In this document: piece after piece, positions 28,946 through 38,492 of the stretch
How the letters are laid out: each line of letters opens with the position of its first letter
Numbering within the stretch: the stretch's first letter is position 1
NCBI RefSeq assembly: GCF_006402735.1
Contig: NZ_CP017174.1
Location: 2,855,001-2,919,000, forward strand
DNA: 64,000 nt
Direction: 5' to 3'
Source of the DNA: Myxococcus xanthus
GTDB lineage: Bacteria > Myxococcota > Myxococcia > Myxococcales > Myxococcaceae
The notes under the pieces: generated by a model
Told to the model about the DNA's origin: nothing
Database searches by the model: none
What the model saw: only the letters and a program-made list of their open reading frames with translations
Program-made: the position numbers and the translations under genes

Positions 28946-29101
28946 TCAGGGCGTCCGGACGCTGTCCGCCGCCCCGGCGGGCGGGCGAGGCTGCTGGGGA
29001 CCGTACAACCGGGCCCCCACGGTCAGCAGCGCCGCCGCCATGGCGACCATTGCCGCCAGGGTGACGCGTTGAATCCAACGGTCCGCCATGTCGTTCATCA
29101 T
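28946..29101 (-). CDS. 51-residue membrane protein within the gsp operon
   Basis: It starts at ATG 29101 with GAGGTG 8 bp upstream, 11 bp after the gspF stop, and ends before gspG. The sequence is MMNDMADRWIQRV, then one membrane helix (TLAAMVAMAAALLTVGARLY) and a short Pro-rich tail. No known T2SS component matches, although its size and topology resemble small accessory subunits. Its conserved-looking spacing and SD support that it is translated. Confidence 0.5.
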   Translation of the reverse strand: MMNDMADRWIQRVTLAAMVAMAAALLTVGARLYGPQQPRPPAGAADSVRTP

Positions 29102-29112
29102 TCCGCCACACC

Positions 29113-30369
29113 TCACCGGATGGCCGAGTTCACCTGCAGAATCGGCATCAGGATGGAGAGCGCGACGAATGCAATCACCGCGCCCATCACCACGATGAGG
29201 AGGGGCTCCAGCAGCGAGGTGAGGGCGCTGATGCGCACGTTCACCTGCGTCTCGTAGTTGTCCGCCACGCTGGTGAGCATCTCCTCCAACTGGCCGGAGC
29301 GCTCTCCGATGGCGACCATGTGGTACACCAGCGGGGGGAATTCCCCGGAGCGCTTCAGCGGGTTGGCGATGCTTTCGCCCTCGCGGATGGAGTCGCGGGC
29401 CTTCTCGACGACCTCCGCCAGGACGGTGTTGGTCATGATGGCCTTGACGATGTCCATGGCCGCCAGCAGCGGGACGCCGCTCTTGAGCAGCGTGGACAGC
29501 GTGCGGGCGAAGCGGGAGATGGACAGCAGGCGCACCATGTTGCCCACCAGCGGCGCCTTGAGCATGAAGCGGTCCCACTTGGGCTTGCCCGAGGGGCTCT
29601 TCGTCCAGCGCATGAAGAGGACCACGGCCAGCGCCATGGCCGGCAGCAGGATGAACCACCAGTTCTGGAAGAAGTTGCTGGAGGCGATGAGGAAGCGCGT
29701 GCTCAGGGGCAGCGTGGCCTTCATCGTCTCGAAGATCTTCGTCACCTTCGGCACCACGAAGACCATGAGGGCCACGAGGATGCCGCCGCCCACCACCATC
29801 ATGATGGCGGGGTAGAGCATGGTGCTGAGAATCTTCTGCTGCAGCCGGGCCTGGTTCTCCGTGAAGTCCGCCAGGCGCGTGAGCACCGCGTCCAGCGCGC
29901 CGGAGGCCTCGCCCGCGCGCACCATGTTCACGTAGATGCTGGGGAAGATTTTCGGGTGCTGCCCCATGGCTTCCGCCAGGGACGAGCCTTCATTGACGCG
30001 CTGCTTGATGTCGGAGAGGGCGCGCTTGAAGCGCTCCTTCTCCACCTGGTCCACCAGCGCGCTGAGCGACTCCACCAGCGTGACGCCCGCACCCAGCAGC
30101 GTGGACAGCTGCCGGGTGAAGATGGCCACGTCGTCGGTGTTGACGCGGCCCCGGCCCAGCTTGCGCAGGTCGATGTCGCGCGCCACCAGCGCCGCGTTGG
30201 TGCCCTTGGCCACGGCGGCCCGGCTGCCTTCGGCCTGGGCCAGCACGTCCGTGAGGAAGATGCCGTCGGCGCGCAGCTTGGACCGCAGCGTCTTGGGTGA
30301 GTCCGCCTCGAGCAGGCCCTTGATCTGCTTGCCCGCGGAATTGAGACCTCTGTACTCGAAGACCGGCAT
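29113..30369 (-). CDS. gspF: Type II secretion inner-membrane platform protein F
   Basis: 418 residues with the two-fold repeated T2SSF domain: first copy FTRQLSTLLGAGVTLVESL (about 75-93), second copy FARTLSTLLKSGVPLLAAM (about 275-295). Three hydrophobic helices are present, the last near the C-terminus (LLIVVMGAVIAFVALSILMP). It bridges GspE and the pseudopilus. Its start lies about 40 bp after the gspE stop. Confidence 0.95.
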   Translation of the reverse strand: MPVFEYRGLNSAGKQIKGLLEADSPKTLRSKLRADGIFLTDVLAQAEGSRAAVAKGTNAALVARDIDLRKLGRGRVNTDDVAIFTRQLSTLLGAGVTLVESLSALVDQVEKERFKRALSDIKQRVNEGSSLAEAMGQHPKIFPSIYVNMVRAGEASGALDAVLTRLADFTENQARLQQKILSTMLYPAIMMVVGGGILVALMVFVVPKVTKIFETMKATLPLSTRFLIASSNFFQNWWFILLPAMALAVVLFMRWTKSPSGKPKWDRFMLKAPLVGNMVRLLSISRFARTLSTLLKSGVPLLAAMDIVKAIMTNTVLAEVVEKARDSIREGESIANPLKRSGEFPPLVYHMVAIGERSGQLEEMLTSVADNYETQVNVRISALTSLLEPLLIVVMGAVIAFVALSILMPILQVNSAIR

Positions 30370-30409
30370 GGTTCAGGAACCCCGGCCCCTCCCAGGGAGG
30401 AGCTGTCGG

Positions 30410-32227
30410 CTACATGTCCTCCTGGGTGATGCTGAGCACCTCGGCGATGGTCGTCTCGCCCAGGGCAATCTTCCGCGCGCCGTCATCGAGCAGCGTCGTC
30501 ATGCCCTTGGACGTGGCGGACCGCTTGATGGTGGAGGCGTCCACGTTCTTCAGCACGAGCTGGCGCACGTCGTCATCCACGGGGAGGAACTCGTAGATGC
30601 CGGTTCGCCCGCGGTAGCCGTTGCGGTTGCAGGAGGGGCAACCGGCGGCCTTGTAGATGCGGTCCACGCCGTAGCGCTGCTTGAAGGAGGCCACCGAGTG
30701 GCCCAGTTCCTTCAGCTCCGCGTCCGTGGGCTCGTGGGGCACGCGGCAGTCCGGGCACACGCGGCGCACCAGCCGCTGGGCCAGGATGCCGGTGAGCGAG
30801 GACGCCACGAGGAAGGGCTCCACGCCCATGTCCACCAGACGCGTCACGGCGCCGGCGGCGTCGTTGGTGTGGACGGTGGACAGCACCAGGTGGCCCGTCA
30901 GCGAGGCCTGGATGGCGATTTCCGCCGTCTCCTTGTCGCGAATCTCGCCGACCATGATGACGTCCGGGTCCTGGCGGAGGAAGGAGCGCAGCCCCTGCGC
31001 GAACGTCAGGCCAATCTTCGGGCTGATGGCCATCTGGCCAATGCCCTTGAGCTGGTATTCGACGGGGTCCTCGACGGTGAGGATGTTGAGGTCGGGCGTG
31101 TTGATCTTCGACAGCGCGCCGTAGAGCGTCGTCGTCTTGCCGGAGCCCGTGGGGCCCGTCACCAGGATGATGCCGTGTGAGCGCTTGATGACGGCTTCCA
31201 TCGACTCGAGCGTCTTCTGGCTCATGCCGATTTCCGCCAGGTCCAGCAGCGTCGCCGTCTTGTCCAGCAGACGCATGACGATGCGCTCGCCGAAGGACGT
31301 GGGGATGGTGGACAGACGGATGTCGATGTCGCGGCCGGCCAGCTTGATGCGGATGCGGCCGTCCTGCGGCAGGCGCTTCTCCGCGATGTTGAGCTGCCCC
31401 ATGACCTTCACGCGGCTGACGATGGCGTTCTGGTAGCGCTTGGGCGGCTTGATGACCTCCTGTAGCACACCGTCCACGCGGAAGCGCACCAGCAGCTCGC
31501 GCTCCATCGGCTCGATGTGGATATCGCTGGCGCGCTCCTTGGCGGCGCGGAACAGCACGGAGTTCACCAGCCGGATGACGGGCGCCTCGTCGTCCTCGTC
31601 CAGCAGGTCCTTGGGCTCGTCCAGCTCGTGGGCGATGGCGTCCAGGTCCTGCGTTTCCATCTCGTCCACGAGCTGTTCCGTCTCGTTGACGGAGCGGTCG
31701 TAGACGCTGTTGATGGCGTCGGTGATGGTGGAGCCCAGCGCGATGCGCTGGCTGACGCTCTGACCCAGCAGCACGCGCACGTGGTCCAGCGCCGCGGTGT
31801 CCAGCGGGTCGGCCACCGCCACCGCCACCGTGTCACCCTCCAGGGACAGCGGGAGGATGCGCGACTGCTTGGCGAAGTTGATGGGGATGCGCTTGACCAG
31901 CTCCGCGTCCACCTCTTCGGCGAAGATGCGCGCCAGGTAGGGCAGGTCCAGTTGGTGCCCCAGGGCCTTGGCCACGTCCTCTTCGGAGACCGCCTTCATC
32001 CCCACCAGGGCCTCGCCAATGCGCTGCCCCTTCTCGTCCTGGATGGCGAGCGCCTCCTGGAGCTTCTCCTCGGTGAGCGAGGGGACGATGGCGCGCAGGA
32101 TCTCCCCCAGCGGGCGGCCACAGAGGTAGGCCTGTCCGTGAGCCACCAGCTGCGTGGCGTCGTTGCGCGAGGAAGCCGTGCTGCCGGTGGCGGCATTGGT
32201 GAGGACGGGGTCGGCGGTCAGGTTCAT
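30410..32227 (-). CDS. gspE: Type II secretion ATPase E
   Basis: 605 residues. The N-terminal MshEN-like region has two related segments, PLGEILRAIVPSLTEEKLQEAL and RIGEALVGMKAVSEEDVAKAL, the kind that in other proteins bind c-di-GMP. The ATPase core has Walker A GPTGSGKTTT (about 350), the Asp box, Walker B DPDVIMVGEIRD and the His box TGHLVLSTVHTND. A tetracysteine zinc site is visible (CPDC ... CPSC). The ATG overlaps the gspD stop. It powers pseudopilus assembly. Confidence 0.95.
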   Translation of the reverse strand: MNLTADPVLTNAATGSTASSRNDATQLVAHGQAYLCGRPLGEILRAIVPSLTEEKLQEALAIQDEKGQRIGEALVGMKAVSEEDVAKALGHQLDLPYLARIFAEEVDAELVKRIPINFAKQSRILPLSLEGDTVAVAVADPLDTAALDHVRVLLGQSVSQRIALGSTITDAINSVYDRSVNETEQLVDEMETQDLDAIAHELDEPKDLLDEDDEAPVIRLVNSVLFRAAKERASDIHIEPMERELLVRFRVDGVLQEVIKPPKRYQNAIVSRVKVMGQLNIAEKRLPQDGRIRIKLAGRDIDIRLSTIPTSFGERIVMRLLDKTATLLDLAEIGMSQKTLESMEAVIKRSHGIILVTGPTGSGKTTTLYGALSKINTPDLNILTVEDPVEYQLKGIGQMAISPKIGLTFAQGLRSFLRQDPDVIMVGEIRDKETAEIAIQASLTGHLVLSTVHTNDAAGAVTRLVDMGVEPFLVASSLTGILAQRLVRRVCPDCRVPHEPTDAELKELGHSVASFKQRYGVDRIYKAAGCPSCNRNGYRGRTGIYEFLPVDDDVRQLVLKNVDASTIKRSATSKGMTTLLDDGARKIALGETTIAEVLSITQEDM

Positions 32228-34818
32228 GGCGTCTGTTCCCCCGCCTCCGGCTGGATGCGCAGGCGTTCGGCGTCTCCTGCCTCGGGGACCGGGATGGCCT
32301 CGGACGGGGGCTGCTCGAAGTTCTGCGGGGCGGGCGCGGGCACTGGTTCTTCCGAACCATCCGGGGGCGGCATGCCTTCCCGCACCGCTGGTCCACCTTC
32401 CTCCGCCGGGGCGACGGGCGCCTGCCGCTGCGTGGAGGGCACGGCTCCCGGGCCGCTGGCCGGGGGAGGGGCCGGGGTGATGACGCGCTCGCCGGCCACG
32501 CCCGGACCGCCGTTCTCCGCGCGCTGCTCCTCCTGCGTCACCTTCTGGCCCATGCGCGACAGCGGACCGGGCTTGCGGGTGAAGTCCACCGCCACGTCGT
32601 AGCCGGGCACCTGGCCGTAGAACTGCTCCACGAACTGCTGCCGCTCCTTCATCTTGCGCTCGAAGATGACGCGGAAGTCCTCCGGCCCCCGGATGATGTA
32701 GGGCGTCAGGAAGAGGAGCAGGTTCGTCTTCGTCTTGCGGCGCGTGGTGTCGCGGAACAAGTGGCCCAGCAGCGGGATGTCACCCAGTAGCGGCACCTTG
32801 GACACGCTCTCCAGCGTGCGGTCCTGCATGATGCCGCCAATCACCAGCGTCTCCTGGTCCCGCGCGATGACGGTCGTCTTCGCGCTGCGGCGGGACGTGG
32901 TGGGACCGAGCACCGGGTCGGTGGAGGCGATCTCCTCCGTCTGCTGGTTGATGACCAGGCGGATATAGTCGCTCTCGTTGATCTGCGGCTTCACCGTCAG
33001 CTTCAGCTCCACGTTCTGACGGGTGATGGGGGCGTAGAGCGAGCCCAGGCCACCCAGGCCGCCCAGCAGGCCGCCGCCCAGACCTCCCGCGACGCCGCCG
33101 GCGCCCACGCCGCCCCCGAGCGAGCCCAGCGAGGACGGGTTGAAGCCGGACTGGAAGGGCACGTTCTGGCCCACCGTGATTTCCGCCTCCTCGTTGTCGC
33201 TGGTGAGGATGTGCGGCGTGGAGAGCACGTTCACATCCGAGCTCTGCTGCATGGCGTGCAGCACCACACCGAAGGCCGGGATGCCCAGCTTCTCCAGCGC
33301 GGGGATGACGGGGCCCTGAATACCGGCGAGGAAGCCGCCGTAGGACGCCAGGCTGGTGAGCGACAGGGACGGCGGCAGGCCGTTGCCGGAGGTGTTGGTG
33401 CCGATGAGGCCAGGAACCGCGCCATTCTCCGTGCTCAGGCTGAAGCCGCTGTGCAGGTTCATGCCCAACCGCGCGTTGCGGTCCAGGTTGACCTCCATGA
33501 TGACGGCCTCCACGAACACCTGACGGCGCGGCTTGTCGAGCTGCTGGATGACCTGGACGATGTTCTTGTAGTCCGCCGAGCTGGCGACGATGACCAGCGA
33601 GTTGCTGCCCTTGTCGGCCGAAATCTTCACCTCGCCGCTGAACAGCTCCGCCGCCTGCGTCGTGGTGGGGCCGCCGGGAGCGCCCGGCGGGCGGGCCTGC
33701 ACCGGGGTGCGGCCGCGGGGCGTGTTGCCGGTGCCCTGGGCCAGCGACTGGAGCGTGCTGGCCAGCTCCTCCGCGTTGGCGTTCTCCAGGTAGTAGACGT
33801 TGATGCGTCCGCCGCCGCTGGTGGGGATGTCAATCTGCCCGACGATGTCCTGGATGCGCTCGAAGGCCGCGGGGCTGGCGACGATGATGAGCTTGTTGGT
33901 GCGCTCGTCCGGGATGATCTGCGACAGCGTCACCGGACCGCCGGTGGAGCCTTCCTGGCCCTGTCCGGCCTGGGGCGCGGCCTGCGCCGAGGCGGGGGGC
34001 ACAGTGCGCCCGGCGGCGGCGGGCTGGCCGGGGCGGGCGCCCTTGGCCTCGAAGAGGCGCTGCACCGTGTTGGCCACGTCCTGCGCGGAGGCGTACTGCA
34101 CCTGGATGATGCGCATCTCGTCACTGGCGGCGCGCGTGTCCAACTGGTGGATGATGCGCTCCAGGCGGTGGATGTTGGAGCCCACGTCGTTGATGATGAT
34201 GGTGTCGGGCGGATACGGAATCGTGTCGCCGTCCTTGGACACCAACTGCTGGAGCACGCCGCGCAGCGGCTCCACTTCCACGTTCTGCACGCGGAACAGC
34301 TTGGTGACCATCTGCTCATTGGTGGTGTACGGCTCACCGTCCTCGACGATGGTCGGGATGGGGTTCTGCTTCGCCGAGCGCTTGTCGACGATCTTCATGA
34401 ACCGGCCGTACTGGTAGACGGCGAGCCCGTTGGCGTCGAGCGAGGCGAGGAAGGCGGAGTAGAAGGCGTCCGCGTTGACCTCCACCCGGCCATTCTCAGG
34501 GCCGATGATGGAGATCTTCCCGCGCACGTTCTCCGGCAGGATGAAGGTGCGGCAGGTGGCGTCCGCGACCGTCTGGACCAGCTTCTCGATCTCCACCTTG
34601 TCGAAGTAGATGCCGTAACGGGCATTGCGGCGGGCCTCCTCGCACGTCGGCGTGCGGCGGGGGCCCGCGGTGGCGTCACCAGCGCTGGTAGCGCCAGAGC
34701 CTTGCGGGGAAATCGTCCGCTCTCCAGCGGAGCCAGAGGGCGGTGAGCGGCGCTGGGCCTGCGCGGGAATGGCGAGCGCGAGGCACAGGCAGAGCATCCA
34801 GGACGGGAGCGTCTTCAT
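32224..34818 (-). CDS. gspD: Type II secretion secretin D
   Basis: 864 residues from ATG 34818, where the signal peptide MKTLPSWMLCLCLALAIPAQA begins. N0 (YFDKVEIEKLVQTVADATCRTF) and N1-N3 domains with Gly/Ala/Gln-rich linkers precede the secretin barrel, marked by VPLLGDIPLLGHLFRDTTRR and LLLFLTPYIIRGPED. The C-terminal tail of about 130 residues is Pro/Gly/Glu-rich and lacks an obvious pilotin-binding helix. It forms the outer-membrane pore. It starts 25 bp after the gspC stop. Confidence 0.95.
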   Translation of the reverse strand: MKTLPSWMLCLCLALAIPAQAQRRSPPSGSAGERTISPQGSGATSAGDATAGPRRTPTCEEARRNARYGIYFDKVEIEKLVQTVADATCRTFILPENVRGKISIIGPENGRVEVNADAFYSAFLASLDANGLAVYQYGRFMKIVDKRSAKQNPIPTIVEDGEPYTTNEQMVTKLFRVQNVEVEPLRGVLQQLVSKDGDTIPYPPDTIIINDVGSNIHRLERIIHQLDTRAASDEMRIIQVQYASAQDVANTVQRLFEAKGARPGQPAAAGRTVPPASAQAAPQAGQGQEGSTGGPVTLSQIIPDERTNKLIIVASPAAFERIQDIVGQIDIPTSGGGRINVYYLENANAEELASTLQSLAQGTGNTPRGRTPVQARPPGAPGGPTTTQAAELFSGEVKISADKGSNSLVIVASSADYKNIVQVIQQLDKPRRQVFVEAVIMEVNLDRNARLGMNLHSGFSLSTENGAVPGLIGTNTSGNGLPPSLSLTSLASYGGFLAGIQGPVIPALEKLGIPAFGVVLHAMQQSSDVNVLSTPHILTSDNEEAEITVGQNVPFQSGFNPSSLGSLGGGVGAGGVAGGLGGGLLGGLGGLGSLYAPITRQNVELKLTVKPQINESDYIRLVINQQTEEIASTDPVLGPTTSRRSAKTTVIARDQETLVIGGIMQDRTLESVSKVPLLGDIPLLGHLFRDTTRRKTKTNLLLFLTPYIIRGPEDFRVIFERKMKERQQFVEQFYGQVPGYDVAVDFTRKPGPLSRMGQKVTQEEQRAENGGPGVAGERVITPAPPPASGPGAVPSTQRQAPVAPAEEGGPAVREGMPPPDGSEEPVPAPAPQNFEQPPSEAIPVPEAGDAERLRIQPEAGEQTP

Positions 34819-34843
34819 GGAGGAGCGGGCGCTGCGGAGGTGA

Positions 34844-35758
34844 TTAACGGACGTTGTACGACTTGCGGATCGGCGCACCGTTGCGCTCGATCTCGATCTC
34901 GATGCGGGCTGCGTCTTTCATCTTCGAATAGACCTCCAGCGCTTTTTCCGGGCTGTTGAGGTCGAATCCGTTGATGCGACGGATGACGTCGCCATTCTGG
35001 ACGCCAATCTTGGAGTAGATGGAGTCCGGACGGATGGAGAAGAGCTTGAAGCCCACCGCCTGACCGTCCTTGAACGCGGGCACGATGCGCGCCTGCATGG
35101 CGACGTTGTTGAGGTTGTTGAGCGTCTTGTCGATTTCCGCGCGAGGGACTTCGTACTCATTCTCGCTGGTGGCGCGGATGCCACTGCCGTCACTGGGCGG
35201 CGCGGTGTTGGCCTGGGCCACCGGGGGCGAGGGCGGCACGAAGGAGCCGTCACCCGGGTTGCCGTCGATGAACTCGCGGCGGCCGCCGTTGATGATGATG
35301 ACGCGCTCGCGCTCGATGTTCTCCACGGTGGCTCCCTGCAGGGAGTTGCCCACCATGTAGGTCTGCGAACGCTGCGTCGTCATGTCCTGGATGGAGGCGA
35401 AGGACCAGTCGGGGTTGCTCGCCACCAGCGTGCCGAGCAGCTTGACCCGCAGGCCGCTCTTCACGGGCGCGGCGTTGGGGTCCACCTCCGCCGAAGCGCC
35501 GCCGGGCTCCTGAACCTCGGGCTCGGGTTCGGGCAGCTTGATGCCCGTCAGCCGTGACAGACGGTCCAGGTCGAGCATCGCCATCGCCGTCTCGTTGCGG
35601 CGCGGCTGTGAAGGCGCGCGGGCGGACGACCCCCCGGTGGGAACCGGGGAGATGGCGGACTCGACGAACAGGTTCACCGTGCTCGCCGCCAGCAATCCGA
35701 CGAGCAGGATGAACACCAGGTTCACCGTCCAAAAGTATTTTCGAAAGAAGAGTTCCAT
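34844..35758 (-). CDS. gspC: Type II secretion protein C (PDZ type)
   Basis: 304 residues from ATG 35758. One N-terminal membrane helix (VNLVFILLVGLLAASTVNLF) is followed by a Pro-rich linker, the homology region (LRVKLLGTLVASNPDWSFASI) that contacts the secretin, and a C-terminal PDZ-type domain (GFKLFSIRPDSIYSKIGVQNG, VIRRINGFDL). It couples the inner-membrane platform to GspD and selects substrates. It is the first gene of the operon, 33 bp from a sigma-54 promoter. Confidence 0.93.
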   Translation of the reverse strand: MELFFRKYFWTVNLVFILLVGLLAASTVNLFVESAISPVPTGGSSARAPSQPRRNETAMAMLDLDRLSRLTGIKLPEPEPEVQEPGGASAEVDPNAAPVKSGLRVKLLGTLVASNPDWSFASIQDMTTQRSQTYMVGNSLQGATVENIERERVIIINGGRREFIDGNPGDGSFVPPSPPVAQANTAPPSDGSGIRATSENEYEVPRAEIDKTLNNLNNVAMQARIVPAFKDGQAVGFKLFSIRPDSIYSKIGVQNGDVIRRINGFDLNSPEKALEVYSKMKDAARIEIEIERNGAPIRKSYNVR

Positions 35759-35790
35759 CACGCTTCCGGGAGAAAGCCGGGCCCTCATTG

Positions 35791-35806
35791 AGCAAGCCAG
35801 GTGCCA
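35791..35806 (-). promoter_or_regulatory. Sigma-54 (-24/-12) promoter of the gsp operon
   Basis: The minus strand reads TGGCAC-CTGGC-TTGCT, an exact match to the TGGCAC-N5-TTGCW consensus with correct GG/GC spacing. It lies 33 bp from the gspC ATG, so transcription would start near 35780. The upstream co-directional gene encodes a sigma-54 activator. Confidence 0.8.
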
Positions 35807-35849
35807 TCGCGGGCCAGGCGGGCAAGACAGGACCTACGGCCAACCACTT

Positions 35850-35865
35850 GGAATTATTCCGGAAT
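35850..35865. promoter_or_regulatory. Overlapping palindromes, candidate activator-binding site
   Basis: GGAATTATTCC (5-1-5 inverted repeat) overlaps the perfect 10-bp palindrome ATTCCGGAAT, about 45 bp upstream of the -24 element in otherwise GC-rich DNA. The position suits an enhancer site for the adjacent activator or another dimeric regulator. Confidence 0.4.
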
Positions 35866-35951
35866 AGCAGGCGCCCCTGACGCGTGACGGGCCTTCCGAA
35901 ACCCCGCCAGACAAATTGTCAAAAGCAGGCGGGGGGCCGTGTGACGCCCTG

Positions 35952-37358
<1,407 letters not shown>

Positions 37359-37390
37359 GTTGGGCGCAACCTCCTGCAATTCGTGTTCCC

Positions 37391-38398
37391 TTAAGCGGAT
37401 TCCTCGTCCGGCTCCAGCGGTCCGCCGCCCATCCGGCCAATGTCCTCGCGCCGCACCTTGTCGACGTTGAACTTCCGGGCGCTGGCCAGCATCCGGTCCA
37501 GGGTGGCGTCGAAGTCCGGCTTCCCGCCGTCCTTGCGGAAGCGCAGGAAGTTGAGGCGGGCGACGACGAAGTTCTTGAGGTACGGGCTCTGGAGGCCCCT
37601 TTCCTTGAGGACATCCACGACGGCCACCACGGCGTCATCCAGCTCCAGCAGCCGCCGGGCCCGGGCCTCGCGCAGGGGCAGGGCGTCCTCCAGGGGCGTG
37701 TCGAGGAAGTCCTCCACCACCTTCACGAAGGGGTGGTAGGCGCCCGCGGAGAAGCGGGGGCGCTGCTCGTAGGCGGCGCCCAGGGTGACGAAGGAGGGCT
37801 CCTCGAAGAGGTGGGCGAAGGCCGTCTCCGGCCCTTTGCGCTCCGCGCCCACCAGTCCGCGGTACATGCGGATGACCTCCAGCGAGCGCTCCTTGAGGTT
37901 GTGGGCCTTCTCCGTGTTGAGGGCCAGAATCTGGTAGGCCACGTCCTCTTCGGGCAGCACCAGGGCGACAATGGCCTTGGCGCCCAGGAGCCGGCTGGCG
38001 TGGAGGCGGTGGTTGCCGTTGGGCGTCCAGTACCGGCCGTCCTTGCGCACGGCGATGACGGGGTCCAGGAAGCGGTCCAGCCGCTCCATGGCGCTGGCCA
38101 GACGCTTCACGTGAGGCTCGGATACGTCGCGCTGGTAGGGCGTGGGCTCCACCTTGTCGATGGGCAGCACGGAGAACACCACCGGGTGGCCACCCAGCGG
38201 GTCGCGGTACACGCCGAGCACCTCGCCGCCGTCCTCGCGCACCGCCTCCAGCAGCTCCGTGGGGTACTCCACCGAGTCGCTGGCCACCTCCGCGGGGGAC
38301 AGGCCCCGGGACTTCGGCGCCGCCTTCTTGCGGCGGGGCTTGCGCGGCGTGGCCGCCTTCTTCGCGGCGGGGGACTTGCGTGCGGACTTCGCTGCCAT
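37391..38398 (-). CDS. ParB/Srx-fold domain protein
   Basis: 335 residues from ATG 38398 (SD AGGAGG 9 bp upstream). A Lys/Ala/Pro-rich N-terminal tail (about 35 residues) suggests nucleic-acid contact. A ParB-N-like domain follows, with VLPIDKVEPTPYQRDVSEPHVKRL, DPVIAVRKDGRYWTPNGNHRL (the GxHR-type box appears as NGNHRL) and AKAIVALVLPEEDVAY. The C-terminal half is helical and unlike classical ParB (no clear HTH). It could be a CTP-binding ParB-like switch or a nuclease. It starts about 95 bp downstream of the TldE-like gene's stop, in the same direction. Confidence 0.7.
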   Translation of the reverse strand: MAAKSARKSPAAKKAATPRKPRRKKAAPKSRGLSPAEVASDSVEYPTELLEAVREDGGEVLGVYRDPLGGHPVVFSVLPIDKVEPTPYQRDVSEPHVKRLASAMERLDRFLDPVIAVRKDGRYWTPNGNHRLHASRLLGAKAIVALVLPEEDVAYQILALNTEKAHNLKERSLEVIRMYRGLVGAERKGPETAFAHLFEEPSFVTLGAAYEQRPRFSAGAYHPFVKVVEDFLDTPLEDALPLREARARRLLELDDAVVAVVDVLKERGLQSPYLKNFVVARLNFLRFRKDGGKPDFDATLDRMLASARKFNVDKVRREDIGRMGGGPLEPDEESA

Positions 38399-38492
38399 GG
38401 GCTGCACCCTCCTCGTGCTGCTTCGGCGTTCTACGAGGAGGCCCTGACACGTCCCCCCGCCGGCGCACGGTAGGGGGACGTGGAAGGGTGGG

